Positions 55,552 to 64,000 of a stretch of 64,000 bases of DNA are shown here, in pieces (positions within the stretch are counted from its first letter, which is position 1; each line of letters opens with the position of its first letter). The DNA is from Trichaptum fuscoviolaceum. Taxonomy: Eukaryota > Basidiomycota > Agaricomycetes > Hymenochaetales > Trichaptaceae. The position numbers were made by a program, and so were the translations under genes. A model generated the notes under the pieces. It searched no databases and was not told the DNA's origin. It saw nothing but the letters and a program-made list of their open reading frames with translations. The DNA lies in the NCBI GenBank assembly GCA_910574455.1, contig CAJSYZ010000001.1, positions 473,961-537,960 on the forward strand. Direction: 5' to 3'.

Positions 55552-56340
55552 GGCAGGTCATTATTTCAGTCCTGAGTATGATGTCTATTTAAAAGCTTAA
55601 TGTAGGCGTAGTATGCACCCAGCAGATAAAAGGAGATAATATCTATCCCAGTGCTAGATAGTAGATAATACAAAGTTAAACTTGATGTTTCCCTGCAGAC
55701 GTGGCATGCCTACCCATTATTTTAAGAGGAGACCAGCTCAGCCGCAAAATTAGCTTAGTGGCTAACTAATATAATTTATCATCACCTCCCACTAGTAATC
55801 TCAGCTTCTAGCATGTAGCTGAAGCTTGATTCATGCGATCTCTAACTTCCTCGTTGAAAAGCAGACCAGATCAGTTTGTTTATTTTCATTTCATTCTGTT
55901 TTTTTTCGAAGTCTTCTAATTCTTTCTCTTGCTTTCTTGCTTATCTGTGTTAAGCCTGTTTCCTTGCTTTTATCTCATGATTTATGTTGAAGTTGGGATA
56001 CTTCAACATAAATCATGACTCTAGTATACCACAAGAATATATAATCTATTCACTTTTCCTTGACATGTGGAATTTAGGCGATGTTTGTAGATCAACATTT
56101 GGATTATGTGGTGCTTGGGATTCTTACATATCTCGTGTATTATAAGGCATGAAAGAATCGACCGGGCTCTCTAGTAAACATTCAAGTTGGTCGTTTCTCC
56201 TTCGCCGGATTCGGCAAATACTGCAACTTGAACCGGTCCGCCGAGTCATTGCGGCATCATGCAAATGCTTATTACTAGTTAAATCGGTTGAGTCGGGAAG
56301 ATGATAAGTAATCAGATCTCATAGATAATTTAAATACAAC
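55552..56340. other. Intergenic stretch containing a strong hairpin
   Basis: AT-rich, no supportable gene. It holds the 19-bp perfect hairpin listed separately. Confidence 0.5.
55975..56018 (+). repeat. Perfect hairpin with 19-bp arms and 6-nt loop
   Basis: Arms 55975-55993 and 56000-56018 are exactly complementary (TCATGATTTATGTTGAAGT with loop TGGGAT). The hairpin is followed after two bases by CTAG and then T at 56021-56025, which resembles the CTRR|T end of a Helitron, although Helitron hairpins normally lie 10-12 bases from the end. Confidence 0.9.
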
Positions 56341-56519
56341 ATTGACTCGGATGTGCCAAGTACTTATGCGTCTCTCGTCTTCACCATACCGAGCATCATA
56401 TCGGAAGCCCAGGCTCGTCCCTTTGACATGGCTGCCGAAGATTACGTATTATTACGTATTTCATAAAACCGAAGACGGGTCTATGCAATTGAAGCTATCA
56501 TGGCTCATTCTGCGTGAGT

Positions 56520-58222
56520 ATATCATTTGATATTGGGAGAGGTCGCACTGCCTATCTTTATCCTCTTCAGGGAGTATATGGATGGATCTTGTCATCTGTC
56601 GCTAAGCGCTTCGGTAACAGTGCCGCACGGCAGTCAAACGGAAAAGATTGTACAAAAGGCCATGGAAGCTTGGACCGCCCTTCGATATCAAGTCCCGACC
56701 TTGGCTGGTAGATGCTTTCGACTTCCCGGAGAAAATGGGATTTTTGCTCTGCTGTATACCGTTCCTCAATCAAGAGGTGATGTACAAGCCTGGATTAATC
56801 CAAACTGCTGTGGTGATCGAGCAACAGATATTGTGCGGAGCTCCATGCATCTGCACTAAGTAACGAAGATGAGTGGCACTTCAGGTGCGTTTGGCGATCG
56901 ACATTCAGAAGGGACATACTCTGATTTCACTCAACGTAGTATGGTCATCGCCCATGCGACTGGCGATGGCCGTGGAGTCTTCCAACTCATGGAGCTGTTT
57001 TTAGACTACCTACAAGATGCTTTGAACGTCGACGAAGATGTTAGTGAAGGATTCGTATGGGGAAACGAGATCACTCGCCTTACTCCGCCTGCGGATTTCT
57101 AATCTTCACTCGTTACCACTGGCCGGCTTCCCGCGATCTCCCAACCCATGGCCCCTCCAACAGAAAAGAGCTATGAACCTGAACCCGTAAGCATCGAACG
57201 CTGCCGACATCATATATTGTAGACTCAACGGCATTCAGGCTATCTGGACGTATCCCATCCCCGAGACTGGGAACAGAGGGGATGTCTCCCGTCTCATCAA
57301 ATTTTCACGGGAAGACTCCGAGAGTATCTACAAGGTTACCAAAGCCCACGGTCGCACTATAACGCAAGTTCTGTCCGCACTTACTGTTCTTGCGCATGCC
57401 CAAGCTGCACTCTCCACCTCGCTCGCGGGCGGAAACGAGCGTTTTGAAGAGGTGACTTCCTCCTTCGAAAAGGCGGAGTATAATAAAATCGCTATAAACG
57501 CTTTGGACCATGTCAGTTCCTTTCGTCACGATATAATCTTATTGAACCTACTGACACATAGGCGCTAGCGTCATAAACTCCCGGGTGGATACGATTCACT
57601 CTCATCCGCTACAAGCTCGCCGTTATTCGCAACTTATACGGAACCGCTCCTGATTCCAAACGAAGGCGTCAAGAAGCTCCTTCGAGTCGACAAACAGAGA
57701 AAGCAGGTGGCGAGATCGGAGGACAGTAGTGCTTTCTGGGACTTGTTGGTTCCGGGAGTCGCAAATGCATGGAAGAAATATGATGTGCGTGTCGTTTCAT
57801 GGACTTGTTTCACGAGCTGGATTCTTACCAATGGGCTTTAGACAAGACTGGAAAGTTATCTTGAGAAGAACCTCATCTACAGACAGCTCGTCGAAAGTGG
57901 TCATTTTGATCCATCGGACTCATATCGTGGTCCATGCACGGTTGTCTCCTCTATCGGCAACTTCGACCGCCTCGGCATTTTGACAAAGTATCATCCGTCG
58001 AGCTCCACGCCGGAAGACAAGTCCTTAACTCTTACCGATATTATATTCGGATTCCGCAATCGAGGGATGGGCTTTTCGTGCTTCTCATATCAGGTCAACG
58101 GCGAACTATCGTGCTTTTGTTCCTCCGCATGGGAAGACACCTCTCGAGAAATGTTCGGCGCAGCAATGACAAATTTCGAGGAGTGGATTAGAGCGCTCTT
58201 CCAGGTTACTAGATGGTGGTAA
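56520..58222 (+). pseudogene. CAT-fold (condensation-like) acyltransferase, probably inactivated
   Basis: The reading pieces together as IVQKAMEAWTALRYQVPTLA, ELHASALSNEDEWHF, MVIAHATGDGRG with the HxxxDG active-site pattern, VWGNEITRLTPP, then TQVLSALTVLAHAQAAL, LPGGYDSLSS, WDLLVPGV, VVSSIGNFDRLGI and finally LTDIIFGFRNRGMGFSCFSY. This is the order expected for chloramphenicol-acetyltransferase-fold acyltransferases. There is a frameshift before ELHASAL and an in-frame TAA right after LTPPADF, which look like lesions and not introns, so I call it a pseudogene. It could be an intact gene if unusual introns exist. The N-terminal part before 56520 is unclear. Confidence 0.55.
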
Positions 58223-58744
58223 TCTGAACATTAGATAGCGTAGTCAAACAACGCCTCTTCGGTCTCCCTTCAAATGTCTAATTGATAAGGAAGTGAGCAA
58301 TAGAGACGCATGAATTTAGATCATGGTTGATCCGGTGTAAACTCCCCGCTAATGAGGACGAGAAGATCACCAACGTTCATATGTTCTCATCGTTGATATG
58401 GCCGTGCCAGTGAGTAGGAGTGTATCCGAAGAAAATAAGTCGAGCTTCATCATTATATGCTATCGGCGAATGTCGGACAAATCATATCCGAATTCGTCTT
58501 CCAATTTACTCCCAGGTCGGATTACTTGCCCGGAGCTCGGAACCAAATGGAGTGAGATCTCACAGCGCGTGATGTGGAGAAGTTTGTGAAGGGCGGTTGG
58601 ATCGCATCCAAATACCCGCTTAAGCTTGCGGTGAGCAGGTCGAGACAGATTCAAATTTCAGAGGCATGTTCAAAGCCATGGCTTAGAGAGCGTGAGGAAC
58701 TTGAAGGGTTCGGGTCGTGACATTGAAACAAATAAAATGGATAT
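58223..58744. other. Intergenic stretch
   Basis: Between the acyltransferase remnant and the stop of transaldolase. No gene seen. Confidence 0.4.
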
Positions 58745-60161
58745 CTAGGACTGGAGTCTTTTGCGAAGGATGCCCTTAAGGGTGGCAGCGTCCTCAGCGA
58801 ACTTCTTGATGCCATCGTGAAGCTTCTCGAATGCGCATGCGTCTTCAAGCAGTGCCCAACGGAAGGCTGCCTCATTGTCAACGAAGGATAGCTTCGGTAT
58901 TTGAATTGCCTGCGCGGCTGTCGAAGCATCGAGCGACTTCGGTATAGGCTCTGTCGAGTCCTTGAGCTGTTTGAGTAAAGAAGGCGCAAGGCTGTTGCAT
59001 TTTCTTGTCAGCGTCATTGACGTAATTGTTTAAAGATAGGACTCACGTCACGAAATCAATCCCTGCCAATGCCTTGATTTCATCAATCTGCGGAGAGGTA
59101 TTAAAATAAAATTGTGTGCTATATCGGATAACGCGTACGGTACGAAAGGATGCACACATAACGATAGTGTTGTATCCATGTTGCCGGTAGTAATTGTATA
59201 TCTTTTTCACTGTCAGGATACCAGGGTGCTCGTCTCCCTCCAAGTCCTTGCCGGTAGCTACCTTGTGCCAATCACGGATCTGCAAGTAACGAGAAGCACC
59301 AGATCAGCAAGAATACAGCGAGATTACGGAAAGTGTAGAACCTACACGAGCAACGAAAGGCGAAATTAAGGTTGCGCCAGCCTCCGCAGATGCCACGGCT
59401 TGTACGAAACCGAAAAGAAGGGTCAAGTTCGTGTGAATGCCGTCGTTCTTCTCAAGCTCGCGCGCCGCTTGGATTCCTTCCCAAGTAGCGGCAACCTTGA
59501 TGAGGACACGCTCCTTCTTGATGCCTACTGCCTCATAGAGAGCAATTAGTTGCTTCGCCTTCGCCTTGGTGCTTTCCTTGTCAAAGGAAAGACTCGGATC
59601 GACCTCCGTGGAAACTCGGCCGGGTATGATGGCAAGAATCTCTCTGCCGAATTCTACTAGCTATGTGCGTGAATAACACAATAGGGATTAATAATCAGGC
59701 GGTCCTGGACAATACTGTAATTCTCACCAAGCGGTCAAAAGCGTTTTCCGTCTGTTCGTCGATGCTTCCCCCTTTCTCCTTCGCATACTTGATTGCCGTA
59801 TCAACCAGCCGTGCGTAGCCCGGCTTGTTCGCTGCAGCCAGGATAAGGGAAGGATTTGTTGTGGCATCCTAGTGAACAGACGAGGGCTCAGCGACTAGAA
59901 TTAGGGGAATTAATATCGGACCAAAAATGCAATGTAAATTAACTGCAGTTCATAAAGATGATGGGTGATCGGAGATTCAATCTCTATCATCAGATAACAG
60001 TCACCGATTTACCTGCGGTTTATATACGTCGATAGCTAAGGATCTCATTCATCAACATGTATTTTCTGGTGCGAGTGAATGTTGTACGTACTTTCAAATT
60101 CTCCCGAATCGGATACGACAACTGTGCCGGTCTGCTTAAGGTAGTCGAGCGACGTGGCCAT
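58745..60161 (-). CDS. TAL1: Transaldolase
   Basis: Seven exons join in frame on the minus strand to about 325 residues: 60092-60161, 60013-60035, 59728-59868, 59346-59660, 59139-59279, 59047-59087 and 58745-58991. The sequence starts [20 protein letters not shown] and has DATTNPSLI at the N-terminal strand, [11 protein letters not shown] holding the Schiff-base Lys, [12 protein letters not shown], then [16 protein letters not shown], a [10 protein letters not shown] segment and MCASFR followed by [15 protein letters not shown]. The motifs, order and length are those of class I transaldolases, which link sedoheptulose-7-phosphate and glyceraldehyde-3-phosphate in the pentose phosphate pathway. 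No lesion is seen. A 23-bp microexon (60013-60035) codes IDVYKPQ. This is the only obvious housekeeping enzyme in the window. Confidence 0.96.
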
Positions 60162-60599
60162 TTTGCTGCTCTTGGGGTGGCAAAGAGGAGAGAGGTAGTT
60201 GTCAGGAAGAAATGCAAGTGATTTTTAGATTGAGTGTTATTTGAATAGCCTCCGCTGATAGTGCTGGCCTTATCGGATTTCCGATATTGGCTTGGCCCGC
60301 TGTACGATATTCGTTTAATCCCGAATCCATGTGCGCTCGTTATTCCGAGTCGAGTTGGCGTAATAGCAAAAGGTGAGTCAGGGATTCTAGAGAGATCGCG
60401 ACTGGTCAGCAAAAGACTCACTAATTCCCGCGACCTGTAGAGGTCGCTTGGGTACCTTAGGAAAACGCAACTGTCCGGATTCTCTGCGAAAACTGATCCA
60501 GTCACGTGAAATTTCCTTTATGGGTAAGCGACTTTTAAGTCAATTTTGATCACATGCTGATGACAAAGATGAGTACTGCTAGTAGTAGTACGCGAGACC
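60162..60599. other. Upstream region of transaldolase
   Basis: The transaldolase promoter should lie here. Minus-strand open frames overlap but show no domain. Confidence 0.4.
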
Positions 60600-61572
60600 A
60601 ATCTGCCATCGTCGCTAACTTTTACGACTTGACCTGCCAGGATCTGCCGCCCACCTTTGAAAACTCACATTCCGCTTTCTTTGCTCTCCTCCTTCAGCTC
60701 ATACTCAATGTTCCTAAGACCGTTCAGTGCGGTTCGCAGCCAGTGTCTATCTTAAGAACACAATCAAACGGCGGTGGGAGCATGAAGACTCGCCTTTGGC
60801 GGACGCAGAGAAGACGCAGCTGATGGGTCAGCTGGTCCCTGCAATGATCGCGCTTTTGAGTCCAGCGGACAAGACATTACGAGCGCAGGTTGCGGAGGCC
60901 GTGTTCATTGTTGCAAAGTACGTGGCCAGATCTCATACTCTCGCCCGACGCTACAAATTATCCGACAAATGTCTCTGTTTTCGAAACTGCCCACTCGATC
61001 TTCGCGCTTTGGCGTTCTGAATCACGCTCAGACTCGCTCTACACAACGATCAACTTCATTTTGAGCCGCTCTCGGGCACAAATCTTCGAACACACCGTCA
61101 CCAATCTTCTGAAGGGGTCGGGAACTGAAGCGATGGCGCAGGCTCAGGTTGTGCTTCTGTCAATCTTCTACAACATGACGTGCCAGGATCTGCCTTCCAC
61201 TTTTGAAGATTTGCACTCCGCTTTCTTTTCGCCGAGCAGGGAGTGCTCACCAAGTTCCTTACTTGGGACCTTGAGAACATGCGCGGTGATCCCAACAAGT
61301 CGACTCCCTCTTTCCTCACCCAAATCAAAACTTCGCTCTTCGAGCTCGCCAAGCTTTATACGCATCGATACCCGGAGGCCCTCTCGTCTTCGAATACCGT
61401 ACCGGCCACAGCTCTGTGGGGGCATCTTGGTGGAGGTCAGAGATCTGGAATAGCATGTGACGGACTGGTCAGTCAGGGACCACGCTTCCTCAGCATGGCC
61501 ATTCAATCAGAAATCTACAAGGCGACGTTTGAGGAGAGGGAGACAATCAATGCATTGATCAAAGGCACCTAA
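60600..61572 (+). pseudogene. CSE1/CAS (importin-alpha exporter) pseudogene, rearranged
   Basis: Segments match the N-terminal HEAT-repeat region of the exportin CSE1: RFAASVYLKNTIKRRWEHED, QLVPAMIALLSPADKTLRAQ, then SIFALWRSESRSDSLYTTIN, SIFYNMTCQDLPSTFEDLHS, FLTWDLENMRGDPNKSTPSF, LFELAKLYTHRYPE and DGLVSQGPRFLSMAIQSEIY. The CQDLP block occurs twice: once near 60630, ahead of a segment that should precede it, and again near 61180 in its normal place. Frame changes occur in several places. Only about a third of the usual 950 or so residues are represented. It is a rearranged gene piece and cannot function. Confidence 0.82.
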
Positions 61573-61586
61573 GACTCCCGGTATCC

Positions 61587-61639
61587 AGAACCTTGTTAGC
61601 CGGTAGCCTTGGCTCAAGGCTGCTGGCTAACTAGGTTCT
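61587..61639. repeat. Imperfect 25-bp inverted repeat
   Basis: AGAACCTTGTTAGCC... pairs with ...GGCTAACTAGGTTCT in a nearly continuous stem (about 22 of 25 pairs) with a 3-base loop (61587-61639), immediately after the CSE1 fragment. Confidence 0.8.
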
Positions 61640-64000
61640 GATACGCCTATATTACTATACTGTGTGCCATCCCGTCTGTTAAAAGGGACTTCGTCGTTCA
61701 CAGACCTGCTCACCGGGCCTAGCTTGACCGAGGACCCTGGGGGCTGGCCTCGGCGACCGCCGTAAGGGTCTGTGCTGCGTGTTGCGCGCGCGCGCCGTGC
61801 CTCGGACCTTGCCGCCGCGCCTCCCACGCGCCCACGACGCGTCGTCGCCGTCACCACACCCTTGCTCGCCGTCGCCGACAGCGAGCACGGCCGTCTCGCT
61901 CAATTTTTGTCCGTTTGGCTTCGTTCTTTTTGCATTATATGTAATTTAATGTTTAGATTATATTGCAATAGTAAAATTAAATTATCTACTACATAGTGCA
62001 ATGGTGCCGGCAGAAAGAGCAACCAGTTCTACAGCTGCGATGCCCACATCATGGCGGAGCGCATACTTGTCCTGGGACGTTGCATTGGTCAGGGATAACC
62101 AAGCAAAGGTGTCAAAGACTTGTCCAACAACGTGTGTCATGAAAGGGGCAACACCGCCGACCACAACAGATGTCTCAGCAGCAGGCAGGAGAAGCGGGAG
62201 CACACCTTGCCATCATTGTTGCTGTGACTCTGCACCTCGAAGTCGTCTTCCCGCAGAGCCCATCGCGGCCGCGCTTCACCGCCAAGACGCGCCAGGCGGA
62301 CATTTCGTGCGTTGCGCTCTTCCTGCCGTGCACGACGTGCCAGTGGTGGTTGATTGCATCCTTGGCCTCTGCTGGAGAGGCCTCGCGGTACAGGCGCCGA
62401 CAAAGATAGAGCCTCTGTCGCGGATTTCTTGCAAGATTGCGAGGGCATTTGAAGGGGCCTGGCAAGCTCATTGCCGCTGAATGAGTTGTTTCAGCACCTT
62501 GGGTGCATGGGTGAGCCTACCGGCTACCATATCAACTAATAAAGACAACTATTAGCATGCATTAGAGTAGAGAAGGTTAATAAAACTTACTTGCAGTGAG
62601 CTTGCTCATACGAAGCTCTTTTATGGGGTGGAGGAGGAGTGTAAGACAGTGAGCAAGGCCCAAACGACGACAGCAACGAGGCCGCGCGTTGTCTCCAAAC
62701 GTGAGAATGCGCGTCTAAATTAGGTATGTTTTACTTTTCTTTATTTTTGAGCATTCAAAACATATTGACTGCTCATCTTTGTATTGTGCTTTATATCAGG
62801 CACATGCATTATGCATCTTAATGATATAATATAGAGTGTAGCTGCGAAGTTGCATAACATAATGGGCTAAATTGGGCTCACAAATAAGCTGCGAGTGCTG
62901 AAGTGCAGCCTGTATGCATGCTAATGCATATGTTTTTGATTTGTTTAAGCATAGCGCTTGCATGGATGTCTTTCAAACTTCATGAAGATCTAATGTAAGT
63001 GTACTTATACTCACTAAAAAAGTTTCAGAGTGTGTAGAGACTGTAGTACTCCGATAGAATCTAAACAATGCTCAAAACTAGTACTTTTTGAATAAAATCA
63101 TGCACATTACATGTTCTTCACTGAATAGACATACATTACCCTCATTAATAGATTCTGCAAGATATGTAACACTCAAGAAGAGATAATAAATGACCTTTTT
63201 AGAAGTTTTGACGGAGTTCCACTAACTGGAGTTGTTGTCAGTGCTCAAATGTAGTTGAGGTCCGTGGGTTTCAGGTGAGTTTAGCTTGATCTCATGCATT
63301 CGAGTGCTCGAAATCAAGATCACTACATTCTAGCACACCTGCAACTCTAATTCCTCTTGCATTTGCATCCATTTTACGAGTACTCTTAAATGAAAAAGAG
63401 ATCACAAATTTACAAGGTCAATTAAATATTCTATTCCAGAAAAAGTGAAATGATCACTTGTAGAATCAATGTTTGCTTCACCAAGTCATAACGGACTAAA
63501 CAATAAATACCAATAAAATCAGGCTCAATGTATATTGTACAGCACTTGCATATCGCATAGCGTGCCTGAGTATCAGATGTGCTGCTGAAGTGTTTCTGGG
63601 CACGAAATGTGCTTGGAGATGCTTCAGTTGCCACATTCGGCAACTTCCGGGCGATGTTGAACGCGCGTGGACGTCGTCTTTTTGCGTTCAACGTCGTCCG
63701 TGTCCATCACGGATGGCCTCCAGGCCTCAAATTAACGTGGTAAGTTATCTATTTTTCTATGCTATCATTTGCTGTAAGCTAATGGCCTGCTATAGTTGCC
63801 TCTTTATCCCTAACAGACACCACAGACACGTCTGTGCTGTGGATACCACTCGACGGACACCACGGACACGTCTGCGCCGACGGACGTCTTTGCCAGCGCC
63901 CGTCACACATGCGAGCCGCAGAGGCTCGAATATCTCCCGTGGTCTGTTGCCGCCTTGCGCAACCACTATTCTACGGCTTCCTTCAACGGCGCTGAGCGAC
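61640..64000. other. GC-rich, repeat-like right edge without a supported gene
   Basis: 61740-61900 has a sharp GC-rich, CGCG-rich block. Minus-strand open frames at 61982-62203 and 62175-62471 have no recognised domain. An AT-rich stretch follows, and 63800-63900 has repeated ACGGACACGTC/ACACGTCTG motifs reminiscent of subterminal repeats of a DNA transposon. The element is cut by the window edge, so I cannot define it. Confidence 0.35.

Noticed and set aside
61774..62480. GC-rich frames as genes at the right edge
   Set aside because: Open frames occur on both strands simply because of high GC; no domain is recognisable.
1..64000. A CRISPR array or prokaryotic operon structure
   Set aside because: The repeats seen are tandem or terminal repeats without regular spacers, and the genes contain spliceosomal introns.

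Overview
This window is nuclear DNA of a filamentous basidiomycete, most likely an Agaricomycete. The reasons are protein-coding genes broken by many short (about 40-70 bp) GT-AG introns, and the gene families present: a secreted class 3 lipase, a type B carboxylesterase, transaldolase, a membrane-protein family I associate with agaric genomes, and fragments of alpha-1,3-glucan synthase, Prp2/DHX16, Doa10/SSM4, Clf1 and CSE1. The species cannot be named from sequence alone. All coordinates of spliced genes were worked out by hand from splice sites and reading frame.

Layout. 1-3 kb: no convincing gene. 3.1-10.8 kb: two tandem paralogous five-exon genes of an unrecognised family, sharing a conserved block near the N-terminus, the same exon boundaries and a C-terminal EDFWSAKS signature. 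11.98-19.45 kb: a 7.5-kb DNA transposon-like element with 47-bp terminal inverted repeats and a 12-bp flanking direct repeat. It carries decayed fragments of three unrelated host genes (alpha-glucan synthase, Prp2-type helicase, Doa10-type ubiquitin ligase) and is itself split by a 2.5-kb TG...CA element with a 5-bp target duplication. It looks like a Pack-MULE-type element. Its right end lies about 100 bp upstream of the start codon of an intact seven-exon secreted lipase gene, which also carries a 1.03-kb hAT-like MITE in intron 2. 22.2-24.6 kb: a carboxylesterase on the minus strand.

26-51 kb: an accessory block with a different character (few introns, no core genes, local repeats). It holds a small membrane-anchored protein resembling the N-terminal domains of fungal NLR/cell-death proteins, several orphan genes, a Clf1 pseudogene, an Spt5-like (NGN/KOW) gene and a 2428-residue Helitron Rep-helicase protein with a C-terminal extension that looks like a USP-type ubiquitin peptidase. 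Inverted pieces of the Spt5-like gene lie just beyond the Helitron gene.

52-64 kb: a membrane-protein gene of an agaric-expanded family, a decayed CAT-fold acyltransferase, an intact seven-exon transaldolase, a scrambled CSE1 exportin pseudogene and a GC-rich, repeat-like right edge.

How the parts relate: conventional housekeeping or secreted enzyme genes (lipase, carboxylesterase, transaldolase) are islands between regions dominated by mobile DNA that collects and scatters pieces of core eukaryotic genes. The most noteworthy items are the multi-gene-capturing TIR element, the Helitron protein with its putative deubiquitinase tail next to an Spt5-like gene, and the uncharacterised EDFWSAKS tandem family.
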